From assembly GCA_038373885.1 (NCBI GenBank), contig JAWZYV010011897.1, positions 682,001 through 746,000 of the forward strand: DNA of 64,000 bases. Direction: 5' to 3'. The number at the start of each line of letters is the position of its first letter. The stretch's first letter is position 1. The notes beneath the pieces are model-generated. The model did not search any database. It saw only the letters and a program-made list of their open reading frames with translations, and had not been told where the DNA came from. Below are positions 50,270 through 62,582 of this stretch, piece by piece. The translations under genes were made by a program, and so were the position numbers. The stretch is from Cheiracanthium punctorium (lineage: Eukaryota > Arthropoda > Arachnida > Araneae > Cheiracanthiidae).

Positions 50270-51429
50270 CTTCCTTAACGTCAGCATGAAAATCCGTTAT
50301 ATTATCGATAACAATTTTATTTTTCCTATCATAATATCATTGATAATTCCAAACCCGTTTCTGGAACTATCAGTTATACACGAAGAAATGTATGTACACA
50401 AAGTAACTTCAAAAAACGTCACACAAGGTTTAACAAGGAAGAAGACGGAACTGCGTCCTTGTTAAAGATTCATGTAAACGTCCAAATGCCAACCTTGAAA
50501 CGATTTTTTTAAAGTGATAGATGCTCGAGAACAGACTAACGGTGCCACAGTTTCCATTATTGAATTGTCAAGACTGTTACGCATCTACTGCCTAACGGTA
50601 GATTGGTATTATTATTATTATTATTTTCTTATTTCGGTTTTCGTGAAATGGCATAATGAAGGTTAATGGTGAAAGTGCGTAATGTAAATGGTTGTTATGG
50701 CATTATATGACAAGATATTCAGTAATTCATTTAAGTAGTCATTCGTCAAACACTTTTTTAACAGCTGCTGCAAGTACTGACTGACGTTTATCTATCTTTA
50801 ATCAACTTTAACGTATTACAAAATGTTCATACAACCTAACAGTTTTAGAAATAATGCAGCAACGGAGGAACACTTGTGCTCCGTTAGCCTATTTTTCATT
50901 TATTTTTGTGTTTTCACGAGACAAAAGGTTTCAGATGTTAGCTGTTTTATTTACTTTTTTTCAACGACACATGGATAAGTTTTAGCATCGAAAACGAACA
51001 ACACTGTGACAAAAGCGTGATCGTTCAAGTGCCCCAGATAGTTGAAAAAGAGCCCTTTTTGTTTTAAATTTAGGAACATGCTGTTAGATGGATTACATTT
51101 TTTCTCCGAAAGCAGAATTCTTTGTAAGAATTGCATTATCCACATTCATGTCAAACTTATGTACTTAAAAATTGAGATCTGTGTTTCAAAAGAATGGAAT
51201 TTTATCATGTGCATCTTTGTAAGGCAATTGGAAGAAAAATGGCATTGCGAGAAATAGTTTCTAGTACTTACAAAGCGTTGCTAAATACACTCATTCCTTT
51301 GATAATTATCAGATGCCAATACGTCATTTTAACTACTGTCGTTTCGTGAGTGGGCTTGTACCTGAGAAGAGCCATTTATGTGTGTTTGTTTTACTTGTTT
51401 TTGGTTAAGGTAAAGATACACGACGAATA
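50270..51429. other. Non-coding AT-rich stretch, no gene seen
   Basis: An (ATT)n tract lies near 50607-50625. No gene recognised. Confidence 0.5.
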
Positions 51430-51615
51430 TCCGCCTTAATGTGGAGATGACTTTGGCAAAGAACTTTTTAGGGGCTCTAACACTTATTCACGTTACATCT
51501 GAAAAAAAACGCCCAAAACTCCGGAGACCTAGATAGACAGCCACGCAAGAGGCCTTGGACCCGCACACTCCAGTCATCAACTAATATTCAATTCTTATTC
51601 ACGCGGCCATTGGTT
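51430..51615 (-). mobile_element. tRNA-derived SINE, family 1 (copy e)
   Basis: On the minus strand: head CCAATGGCCGCGTGAATAAG, then GATGACTGGAGTGTGCGGGT, CTTGCGTGGCTGTCTATCTA, GGAGTTTTGGGCG, ATGTAACGTGAATAAGTGTT and the 3' block AAAGTCATCTCC. All family-1 blocks are present in order. Confidence 0.8.
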
Positions 51616-51838
51616 GGCCATAGAGCCATTTAATAATCTCTATAGTAAATTGTAGTACTTTTGGCTTGATCACGTAAATTCAGACTTGTGAATGCATTGA
51701 AAAATATGCTTAAAAATAACAAGCAACTTTGAACTTTGCTCAATCTGCTCAGTTTCAAGCGAAGGTGCAACGGTGAAGATATCTCTTCTATGGCAACTGC
51801 TGCTTTCGCATATTAATTTGAAAATCTCTCTTGTGAAC

Positions 51839-51894
51839 CGCTGCAAATATGCAATTACACTCACCATCGTGAGAGAAATTGCGTATTTGCAGCG
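51839..51894. repeat. Stem-loop with 26-bp arms and a 4-nt loop
   Basis: The arm starting CGCTGCAAATATGCAATT pairs with the arm ending AATTGCGTATTTGCAGCG, with three mismatches and the loop CATC. It could be a decayed tiny inverted-repeat element; the loop is too short for a typical microRNA precursor. Confidence 0.7.
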
Positions 51895-53926
51895 ATGAGA
51901 GTGAACGGATTAAATCTGCGTTCAAGATGACGAAGTAATTAAAAAAATGATGGTTTTTCTGAAAATACTGCAAGAATTTCTTAAGAAGAATTTTGTCGAG
52001 ATTATAATCGAAAGAACAATAAAGTACTGATAAATCTATAATAACTGGTATATTTAAAATAAATGGATGAACTTTACGCATAAGAAAATCAATAAAAGGT
52101 TTCTGTATAATTTCTGATCCAAAACCTTGTCACTCTTAAGGTACAAAGGCTAAAAGATTTCACTTTTTCGAAGAGTTTTTTATTCCTCAGATTAATTTGT
52201 AATATTTATGTATTAATGTTTTTAAAGGAAAATATGCTTTAATTAATACTTAACAAAATCTATACCGAGATCGAGTCTCCTATTATTGTACAATTGATGT
52301 TGCAAATTATTTTAATAACACTTTTAAATCTATTCACACATATTTTTTATTATTCTTAAAAAAATTAACGTGAGTGAAAAAAAAAACTTGAGCTGTAATA
52401 CTATTTTAAATTCTTATATATTTTTATCATAAATTCAACCACTCTCAAATAGTTTTATAGCTTTACACTAAAATTTTGTATCATTAAATTTCAAATAACA
52501 TACTACTGAAAGCTATTCTTCAAACATCTCCATCAATTTCCATATTAGCAGAAGTTTGGTTTGTTGACAGTCGCGTTCACTTGTTGACTGACCAAGCGAA
52601 AAATGTTGGCAGCGCGGTGATTCCACATGTCTAAATCGGTGTGAAAATCACTTTTCTGACATTTGGCTGTCGCTGAAAATTACAAGTTAAAAACAGAAGA
52701 TTGCAGATAATTGATATAATAGGATAACAAATGACGTAATTGGAAAGTAAATATAGCGTGTCTTACTTAGTTTGAATAGTTGTTTATGTATTTTTATCAA
52801 ACACTTTTTTATAAAATAACTTTCCTTACGTTCTGAATCATTTTCTTTTTCGTGAAAGATGCCGGTATAATTCAATTTATTTTTACGCAAAATAAATGAA
52901 TAATTCATAAAAATCTAAAATATGTTTGAATTTCTTTTAATTTTACGATTCTTAGAAAAATATAATTGCACTTAAGGCTATGAAAACTTTGTCGAACCTG
53001 CAAATTTTCATTTCAGAAGACCGTCTTTTTGAAAAAAAAGTGTAATTACTTAAAATATTTCAATTAGTTGGTAATAAATGAACTTGTTTAATTTAATGCT
53101 TCTTTGAAACCTCGTTAAATTAAACAAATTATTCACTTAATAAGGTAATACAAAAATTGTAATGAGAATGAAGATCAGAAAAGCTGTATTTAAAAATTAG
53201 TGCGGTTTTTGAGTAGTTTTCTTCAACAACAGTAAAATGTCTTAAAAACACTTCTAATTCAAGGAATCCAAACTCATGCCAAAACTCTTTGTTGGTGATG
53301 ATTGAGTTAAATACCACATAGATATCGCCAGAAAACGCTAGCTTCCATTGAGGCATTCCAAAGGTAATGCCGGAGAGAAAAAATGGACACAGGAGGAGAA
53401 TTTATTCATCACCGTGTCTTTACAGAGATGGGAGATAACAGTTAAAATATGGACTCATCATGAAGAGGGCAACATTAGCTTCTAGAGTACTCTCTGCTTA
53501 AACGCGTTGTAAAGTGGAAACAAGGTGTTTTTGACTGTTTTCAAGATGGGCACAAGTAACGTGACCATCTTTCTTAAGTTTAAGTATGGGACACTCACTT
53601 AATCGCATGGAGAAGGAGGGGAAGTTAAAATTGTTGAAAAAAACATAGTGTTTAAATTTTGATTTCATTTTTAACACAAATTTTTAAATAGTAATTTATA
53701 ACACAACTAAACGCACACACACAGAGACTGTCTTGTAGAATGCTACTGCTAACAACCTCCTAGACTTTGAATGTTCAGTCAGCAGGTGGGGTTGCTTTGA
53801 GGTATGACAGATACACCACCATAGGAGGGAGAAAATTTTCCCATTTAATTCCTAATCATTAGCATTTAAGATATTTTTTTATTTTGCATTGTTCTTGTAA
53901 GTAATATAGATATATAACTATATATA
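51895..53926. other. Non-coding AT-rich stretch, no gene seen
   Basis: Less AT-rich patches near 52560-52670 and 53340-53600 show no identifiable gene, tRNA or repeat. Confidence 0.5.
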
Positions 53927-54244
53927 CATAGTTATATCCCCAATTTATGCGATAGGTGGGACCGAGCGGTAACCGCGTAAGTCGGGGTATAATTTTGCAT
54001 ATAAATATGTACACACAAATCATTATTAATTGGGACCAGAGACTAAAAAAAAACAAAAATTTAGGAAAAAAAATGCTTTATAAAATCTTCGGTAGTATAT
54101 ACTATACATATATAACAAATTATATGATAAAATTCGTAAACCGAAGTTACTTTGGAAATAAGCAAAAGGCGAATCGACGCGATTCAAAAATCGTGTAACT
54201 CCGGATTCGCGTAAGTCAGGGTAGCGGAAGTCGAGGTATTACTG
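53927..54244. mobile_element. pogo/Tigger-type MITE, about 318 bp
   Basis: The inverted right end begins CAGTAATACCTCGACTTCCG and contains CTGACTTACGCGAATCCGG. The left side has ATCCCCAATTTATGCGA, GGTGGGACCGAGCGGTAACC and GCGTAAGTCGGGG, motifs typical of Tigger-like termini. The left boundary is approximate. It has no transposase. Confidence 0.6.
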
Positions 54245-54405
54245 TTTTTGAAATATATTGGCGCCAAAAATCTTAATTCTTAAAAAAGTACAGCTAAATT
54301 TTTTTGGCGGTGATCACAGGAATGATATAATACGGGATCACTTATAAATACGGAACAAAACCCCAAAATATTACACATATACACATATATGAACGTATAA
54401 GTATA

Positions 54406-54560
54406 TAAGGATGTACCCAGGGGGGTGGTCCAGGGGGTCTGGACCCCTCCCCCCCGAAATTTCAGATTTTGTTAACAAATTAAGAATGATCCAGTCTTTT
54501 TGTGAAAATTCTGCCTTTTTCACCGTTTGGACCCGAAATTTTTTTCTGGGTACGTCCCTG
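54406..54560. mobile_element. Short TIR element (hAT-like), about 155 bp
   Basis: Left TAAGGATGTACCCAGGGGGG and, inverted, right CAGGGACGTACCCAGAAAAA. GGTCCAGGGGGTCTGGACCC forms an extra dyad near the left end, and GGACCCGAAATTT recurs inverted (GAAATTTC) on both sides. No clear 8-bp duplication is left. It abuts the degraded piggyBac-like copy. Confidence 0.55.
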
Positions 54561-54567
54561 TTAAAGA

Positions 54568-54860
54568 AGACATAGTTGTACGAGAATTCTTTTCCACTGA
54601 GCACACAATTCCTCGTAAAAATTATCGATTATTTATAAAATGGATGTCAGAATTCCTTTTATCCGTACCGGTATCTGCTACAAAAAACTAGACAGACTGT
54701 CCTTGCCAAAAAAAATGCGCAGCCGTTGCCATCGCTCGATTTGACTACCAGCAATATGGCGGTCGATCGAATCGTCCATCGTGTGCCACAGAGCTGAAGG
54801 GCATTTTTGACGCAGCTGGCTGTGTCGCCATTGGGAAATTGGTGCGCTTCAAAGGGTTAA
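54568..54860. mobile_element. piggyBac-like MITE, family 1, degraded copy 5
   Basis: It contains GACATAGTTGTACGAGAAT, the GCAGCCGTTGCCATCGCTCG arm with CAATATGGCGG, CAGCTGGCTGTG, and the right end GGTGCGCTTCAAAGGGTTAA (TTAA at 54857-54860). Much of the second arm is deleted and the left end is not preserved, so the start is approximate. This is the oldest-looking copy in the window. Confidence 0.75.
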
Positions 54861-54914
54861 AACTTGTCTCATAATGATTCCGACATTTTTTAAATTCTGA
54901 ATATTGCGCACGAT

Positions 54915-55296
54915 TAGCGTTGCCAGGCGACCGGATAAAACCGGACATAGTTAGGCTTTTTGATTGCGTGTCCGGACAAACTTAACGGTGTCTGGCTGTT
55001 ACGGTGTTAGTCCTAAAGGACTAACGGTGTTAGTCCTTTTTACTGGTGACTTTGGCTGATTAGTAATAAAGTACTTGAACTGATTTGGCATTCGATGTTA
55101 TTTATATTTCATTGGAATTTAACAAAATTCATGGTAATAATAAAAAAAGCTTGATTTTACATACAATTTTTTTGTCATATCTATTAATACTGAGACAAAA
55201 TCCTCAATATTGTAGGCTGTCCGGCCTTTTTACCCAAATGTCCGGCCAAACTGGCTGGTCTATCCGGCTATTTGGTTTGGCGACCTGGCAACCCTA
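54915..55296. mobile_element. hAT-type MITE, 382 bp, intact duplication
   Basis: Left TAGCGTTGCCAGGCGACCGG and, inverted, right TAGGGTTGCCAGGTCGCC. Perfect 8-bp duplications CGCACGAT at 54907-54914 and 55297-55304. The TAGGGTTGCCAG terminus is a familiar hAT type. The interior has CCGGAC/GTCCGG repeats and a small GGTGTTAGTCCT duplication. Confidence 0.9.
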
Positions 55297-55524
55297 CGCA
55301 CGATAATTCTCTGACAAATTGAGCTACTTTAAATTATATCACTGGTCTGAGCTTGTTTCTTCATGGTCGATTATTTTTATTCTTGCCAATTGCACCCTTG
55401 CCTAGATAAATGACGACAAGCATCTCATTAATTTTCATTTGTATAAATTACTTTTTCGGCTTTTAAAATCCCGTTCTGTCCTCTTTAACCCAAATCTTTA
55501 ATTTAAAGCTCTCTTCATTGTTAC

Positions 55525-55544
55525 AATTCACTGCGCAGTGAATT
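55525..55544. repeat. Perfect 20-bp palindrome
   Basis: AATTCACTGCGCAGTGAATT equals its own reverse complement. No repeat family or duplication is recognisable around it. Confidence 0.9.
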
Positions 55545-57744
55545 ATTACGACTGGCACGTGATAAGTTCACTTTCGTCTTGCTGTTTCTTCTTCAACACG
55601 AATATGTTCTTGCCATTTAATCAACGGTCACGGAGTCTGCATAACTTCAACCGACCATGGATGCACGGAAATTTAGAAAGATTTATCACAAATGCTAATG
55701 AGAATGAGAACAGTTTTAAAAAATGTCTACCCATTTGAAGCATGATGAATGGATGTTGTTTTTATTTTTCTGAAGATAATCCGTAATATTATTAAAGTTG
55801 TGGTTTTATTTTTTTTAAATATGCTAATAGCAAATTAAGACCGCGTAGGCGTAAAAGTATTGAGGTTCTGTTTCTGATCTAGTTAGATTTTGTAATACCA
55901 TAACTGTAGTTTACTAGGAAATCCACGAGAAAAGTTAAATATCTTAAAATAAATCTTCATGTTTCATTCTATAGTATACATTATTTTTTGATAAGCGGCT
56001 ACTGTCTTTTGTCAAATAATGATAATGAATGAACTTGCTATACCATTTATGTTCAGAGTTTTTCAACACAAATGCTAAAACAAGTTCATTCATTTTGAGT
56101 TTCAGACCCATTTAACATGAAGTATAATTGTTGTATTTTGCCATTCTCTTGCTATTGTTTGTATTCTTATGGGGAGTAACAACAATTATAGCTGCTGTTG
56201 ATTGCCTCAATTTAGTATGGATCGAATAGAATATGTTTACGCTGGATGTCCATTCGGAATCCCTTTAGATGAGCATTCATTCAAGTATTACCAAAGAAAG
56301 TCTGCTGTTCATAGGAAAATTGATAGCGAAAAAATGCAATAAAATAATGCCTCAAATTCTTTGCAGGTTAGAACTGATGTTTACGACGATTAAAGGAGCG
56401 ATGCACTATGTGTGATGTTTTAAGAACATCTTTAGATGGAAAGTTTCTGGTTTGCCTTTCAACAGCGATGGTAGCCATATTTTATCATATTTTCTTGGTT
56501 TGTTTGTTCGTCGTCTTCGTTGTACAAGCACTGACCTCCAAGGTGACGCTTACAGGGACAAGTTATATTCACGTTACTGAGATCGTGCTCTTATCAGAAC
56601 CTTCGAAAAGAAAGTATGAACCTGAAAAATCGATTTTTAAAATTTGTTTATCCGAGTCAGTTAGGTATGTCGATTTGTCTTGGTATGTCTTTTGTATTCG
56701 CACAGTTACAAGCTAAAGAGCAAGACGGCATTATGATATCCTTAAACACTTGCAAAACTTTGAGCTTGATTTTCCAACACCCCAATTTTGGGATTCTCCC
56801 TTTCTCTTTCAAGATCCTGGTACCAAATTTCCTTTGAAAGAGAGGAAGAACAGAAGGCCGAGCATTCCTTCACGATTTCTTGACGAAGCTTTGCTCTCCT
56901 CTCTGTTTTGATATGCATGCAGACATTTTTTTTTTTCAAAGTTCCAAAATATTACAAACCAAATCTCACATCCAGCAGAGCCTTCTACAGTTTTAACTTA
57001 TTTTGCACAAAATTTAAAAGCGTTAGCGTTTTACAGTTCAAGCTTTTCAGTCATGATGCATCTGTACTCATTGAAGACGCAATACCGCATAAGCAGATTA
57101 GTGCTAATTATCTGGTGCAGTACTTAGCAGAACGTGCCTGAATTTACATCCGTAATGAACCTCGTTCTTCGAAAAATGATGTAAAACGCTGGTCGTGTGC
57201 TGGCTTAATTGAATAAATAATAATAAAGGACTTCATCTCACAAAAGAATAGCTTATCGGATTACTTCCTATTAAATATTAAATCTGTACGTAACACACGC
57301 GGTCTGATATTATTTCAGCAGAAATTCAGACCATGCATAGTTTTACCCTTTGAACCTAACATTATCTTACAGTGCTTTTTTTCACTGACAAAAGCCATCA
57401 GCAGTCATTACACATCTAATACAAGTAATAAAGTATGACATATGCAAAATGCAATCTTTTGAAAGCCATACAAGGTTGAACTGAAAACACTTTTTCTGTA
57501 AAGGAATAAAAAAAAAAGCAGAAAACGTGACGAGTATGAAGAAGCAACTACAATATGGGAGAACATTTCTTTTTCAACAAATTTTTCTCTTCAGAAACAT
57601 AACGAGGACAATGAAAGGACAAAGAGGAGACTTGGGGTTACTGTGACATTTAATGGTTCCATTTGTTATAATGCCTCGACGTGCGCATGTAGATGCTCCA
57701 TTTAAGTCACATTATCCTAAAATAGTTCGGAAAAAGTACTGATG

Positions 57745-57774
57745 TCTCTCTCTCTCTCACACACACACACACAT
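57745..57774. repeat. (TC)n(AC)n compound microsatellite
   Basis: A run of TC followed directly by a run of AC. Confidence 0.9.
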
Positions 57775-60135
57775 AGTGCTATCGTGTACTGAATTTATAA
57801 TTAATTTGTATATTATTTTTTTCTTCGGAAAATGGAGCCAGATGACTCGTATGTTTGAGTTAGCTTCATATTAGGAAAACTTTTAAGGCGTAAACAAGTT
57901 CTTAAATTAAGAAGTGAAGTTGCAATAAAGGATGGATTTAAAAGTCTATGAATCCTGTGAAATATTTATTTGATTATAATTTTATTTGAGAGAATTTCTA
58001 AGTTTTTACGTTTTCTAAAAGAACTAAATAATTACCCGTTTGTTTAATTTATGTTTTGAAATTCTGGTACACATTAAAGGTGTGTTTTTTTTTTTTTTCA
58101 TTCCTAAAATATTTAGAACTCGTATATTTTATAAGTCAAAGCCAATTCAAATAAAATGTTTTACGAAACATATATAAGAACAATTGCAGTCAATTTTTGC
58201 ATTTTAGTTTTCCTTCCAATATGCTAGAACCAATTTTCAATTTATTACTTTTATATGATTTCGAGAGATAAAAATTGCGTTTAATGAATTTTTTATAATA
58301 AACTATTTGGAGTAATTTCATTGTACGCGATGTTGATTTACAGAATGTGGAAAACAATATTATAATTCCCCTTATAAATATTAAATTGCAATTGAAGTAC
58401 TTTTATATAAAACCACGAAGAAATATTTTATAACTTATCAACAAATTAGTATACATAGTAGGAGAACAATATTTCGAAAACTACAAAAGATAAAAATCTT
58501 GAATATTTTTTAAGCTTATTTGCTCAAAGTAATTTACTTTAATTTTAGGGATGATTGAACACAAATGATATAATTAATAAATTGCAGAAATTAAATAAAA
58601 TAAATTTAAATCTAAGTATATAATTCTTACGAAATTATGATCAGAGAAATCGCATCAGATTACATCATTTTGGTTTTGAATTCGTACCGTAGGTTTCAAC
58701 TGTATTTTAACAACGTTGGCTGTAAAAAAAAAAAAAGTTCATCTCAATCATTAACAAACATGCCAGAAAATAAACGGCTTCTCCTGAAAAACATAACTAC
58801 ATTTGAAGCTAATTGCAAACAGAAAAACAAGTGAAACCTGCGAAGAAGAGAAAATGGTTTTCAGTACAACGCCACGAAATTAATTAACAGTACAGTTATA
58901 AAACAATCGGTCCTTTCAGTTTACGCGAAATGGAAGACTTCCATTTCTTGGTTGCTAAACTGATGGTGAGAATTCTGGGCTACTCTGAATTTATATTTCA
59001 TCGTTGAATAACTGCTTTGTCCAAAACGTGCTTCCTTTTTTAATGCCAAGCATTTATTTATTTTTAAATTAATATTTTACGTGTTGTAATAACAAATATT
59101 TTTACGGTGAATTCATGTTCATGAATAAATAGAAAATTTTATTTTATTTTATTTTCCCAGTATGTATTTTAATATTAATGAGCGACACGTTTTTATGTTA
59201 AGGTCACTCATTTTAAAATTTACTATCTAAACAGATAACGATGAAATTAAAATGCACAATGCTGATCGGTTTGGGGATTTTTAAACCAAATAACTTAGAT
59301 TTTATGTCTTATTAATCTTGACTACAAAAAAAAAAATCATGGTTATAAATAATTTAGCATTTATTAGAGCTTTATTTATTAAATGTCCTTTTTAAAAAGA
59401 AGGTTTTTATAATTTTTTAAAACTCAAACTAAAAGCACTCAAAAAGTATATGCATACTTATCATGTCATTGACGAAATGAATATAAAATATATTTAAACT
59501 GACATTGAGATTGATTTACGAATTTTGTTAAGGATTTACGATGTTTATTGCTGTGGAGTATGGTTTCATGAATAATTCATACATCATATTTGCAATAAAA
59601 TACTTTTTGCATGCACCTTTTTCCACGTTCTTCATCGTTCATTAATCTAATTATGAAGCTATAAACTAACATCCCTGGCTTGAAAATACAAAAAGATATA
59701 TTTAGCAATGATTATTGTATTACTAAAGTACGAGAAAGGCCCTTATAAAAAATAAACTGATTAATTCAAAAACTACCTTGAGTCACCGCATCACATTTTT
59801 AAAAAATTATTAAAAATTTTACACAAATAGGTAAAATTTCAAGTACTGTTTTGGGTTTATTAAAATGGTCAGGCTTCAAAGCATGGTAACTGTTTGCAAT
59901 ATATTTATTTTATTAATAGTGATTTATATAAAAACTACATTAAAAATTGCATTTGACTTGAGTTATCTGAGCAAGAAACATAGTTAAGTCTTTTTAATAT
60001 GTTCATGGTATATTTACTAAACATTAAGTTAAACATATCTATAAAACGTTTAAAAGTTCATATATTTTAATATATTAAGGAACGTAATCTATATCACCAT
60101 CTTGTTGATTGTCTCAAAACGGAGCTTATGTACTA

Positions 60136-61449
60136 CTAGCTGAAGTACCCGTCGTTGACGGGTTAGTACTGAATGCAAATTTCTAAAATGCAAGAACTTT
60201 CATCAGCATTGTAGGAGTACACAGAATGGATGGAGTATGTTGCCAAAGTAAAGAAAGCGAAGTTATAATTTTTATGTATTGTTAAAATATTACAGGTTAA
60301 GAGAGTCACTAAGTAATATCATTTCATTCGCTTGAGTCGTAATTATGTGATGCGCGAACGAATATTTACGAATATAGAAATAATTTTCGCAAAATCTCAA
60401 AATCTAATCAACATCTTTGAAAAATTGGAAGCCTAGAATTTAAGTTGAGTGACAACCTATCATGTCACCCAATTTCGTTTCATTCCCTGCAGTCTTTATT
60501 TCGTGATTCTGGAACAAAATTTCAGCATTTTAAAACGATTTTCGCAAAATCTCCAAATGTAATCAAAATATTTTTAAAATTCAACGCCTATAAATTAAGA
60601 TTAGCAACTACCTATCATATCACTCAATTTCGTATCATTCGTATTAGACGTTATTACGTGATGTTTGAAGAAATATAAACGTATTTTGAAAGAATTTACA
60701 CAAAATCTCAAAATCTAATAAAAATGTTTAAAAATTGGACTCCTATAGTTTATGTTAAGCAACCATCTATCGTGTGACCAAATTACATATCATTCGCTTT
60801 AGTCGTTATTACGTAATACGGGAACAAAGATTCACTCAGTTTTAAACGATTTTCACAAAATCTCGAAATCTGATGGATTTTTTTAAAATTAGATGCTTAT
60901 AGTTTAAGGTGGGTGACCACCTATCATTTCACCCAATATCATTTTTTTTCACCTTTGCAGTTATTACGTGATGTGCGAACACAAATTTACGCAGTTTGAA
61001 ATGATTTTCGCAAAATTTCAAAATCTAATCAAGATTTTTTTTTAATTCGACGGCTATGTTTTAAGTTGAGTGACCACCTATCATGACACCCAATTTCATA
61101 TCATTCGCTTCAGTCGTTTTTTACGTGATGCTTGAACACAAATTTACGCAGTTTGAAACGATTTTCACAAAATCTGAAAATCTAATCGAGATTTTTTAAA
61201 AATTCGACGCCTATGTTTTAAGTTGAGTGACCACCTATCATGACACCAAATTTCATATAATTCGCTTCAGTCGTTTTTACGTGATGCTTAAACAAAAAAA
61301 GCGTCACGGACAGAATGACAGAATGACAGACAGACAAACTTTTTTTTGAGGGTCGCATCGGATTCCCGGGTGCTTGAAACGGATAGAAATCGCAAAATTT
61401 TTGAATTCCATGAAATGTACAGACAAAAGTCTAATTTTATTTATATAGA
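60136..61449 (-). mobile_element. Non-autonomous Helitron (copy 1), 1314 bp, both ends present
   Basis: On the minus strand the element starts TCTATATAAATAAAATTAG after an A. It ends with the hairpin CCCGTCAACGACGGG, then TACTTCAGCTAG followed by T. TC start, a hairpin about 10 nt before a CTRR end (CTAG) and insertion between A and T are the Helitron rules. Inside are six direct repeats of about 156 bp (unit starts near 60430, 60586, 60741, 60895, 61052 and 61209) and a short GACAGAATGACAGACAGAC tract. No Rep/helicase coding sequence is present. Confidence 0.8.
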
Positions 61450-61513
61450 TAATTTGATTATTTAATATGGTAATTATTATCAAGATTGCATTTTAAAACT
61501 TTAATATTAAGTA
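61450..61513. other. Spacer between the two Helitrons
   Basis: 64 bp of AT-rich sequence with no feature. Confidence 0.8.
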
Positions 61514-62582
61514 CTAGCTGAAGTACCCGTTCTCGACGGGTTAGTGAATGAAAGTTTCCAAAAAGCAAGAACTTTCGTCAGCATTGTAGGAGTACACAGA
61601 ATAGATGTAGTATGTTGCCAAAGAAAAGAAAGCGAAGTTATAATTTTCATGTATTGTTAAAATATTACAGGTTAGAGAGTAACTAAGTAATATCATTTCA
61701 TTCGCTTTAGTCGTTATTATGTGATGCGCGAACGAATATTTACGCATATTGAAATAATTTTCGCAAAATCTCAAAATTTAATCAACATTTTTGAAAAATT
61801 TGAAGCCTAGAATTTAAGTTGAGTGACAACCTATCATGTCACCCAAATTCGTTTCGTGATACTGGAACAAATTTTCAGCATTTTAAAACGATTTTCGAAA
61901 AATCTCAAAATGTAACCAAAATATTTTTTAAATTCAACGCCTATAAATTAAGATTAGCAACTACCTATCATATCACTCAATTTCGTATCATTCGTATTAG
62001 TCGTTATTACGTGATGTTTGAAGAAATATAAACGTATTTCGAGAGAATTTTCACAAAATCTCAAAATCTAATAAAAATCTTTAAAAAATTGGACTCCTAC
62101 AGTTTATGTTGAGCAACCATCTATCGTGTGACCAAATTTCATATCATTCGCTTTAGTCGTTATTACGTAATACGGGGACAAAGATTCACTCAGTGTTAAA
62201 CGATTTTCACAAAATCTCGAAATCTGATGGATTTTTTTTAATTAGATGCTTATAGTTTAAGGTGAGTAGCCACCTATCATTTCACCAAATATCATTTTTT
62301 CACCTTTGCAGTTATTACGTGATGTGCGAACACAAATTTACGCAGTTTGAAATAATTTTCGCAAAATTTCAAAATCTAATCAAGATTTTTTTTTAATTCG
62401 ACGCCTATGTTTTAAGTTGAGTGACCACCTATCATGACACCCAATTTCATATCATTCGCTTCAGTCGTTTTTACGTGATGCTTAAACAAAAAAAGCATCA
62501 CGGACAGAATGACAGAACGACAGAATGACAGAATGACAGACAGACAAACTTTTTTTTGAGGGTCGCATCGGATTCCCGGGTG
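61514..62582 (-). mobile_element. Non-autonomous Helitron (copy 2), truncated at its 5' end
   Basis: It has the same 3' terminus as copy 1 (TACTTCAGCTAG followed by T on the minus strand), though one base of the terminal hairpin region is changed (CCCGTCGAGAACGGG). Five internal repeats of about 156 bp start near 61806, 61940, 62095, 62247 and 62402; one unit has lost about 20 bp. Similarity to copy 1 runs up to CGGATTCCCGGGTGC and stops at about 62582. The TCTATATAAA start is missing, replaced by unrelated GC-richer sequence. Confidence 0.8.

Larger units (their letters stand above)
55305..60135. other. Non-coding AT-rich stretch, no gene seen
   Basis: No gene recognised. Several overlapping short frames at 56.4-57.1 kb lie in a slightly less AT-rich patch, but none has a family signature. 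It holds a palindrome at 55525 and a TC/AC microsatellite at 57745. Confidence 0.45.

Noticed and set aside
56408..56716. 102-codon open frame with a hydrophobic N-terminal segment
   Set aside because: The hydrophobic stretch is compatible with a membrane segment, but there is no family motif. It overlaps other similarly sized frames and has no splice or promoter context.
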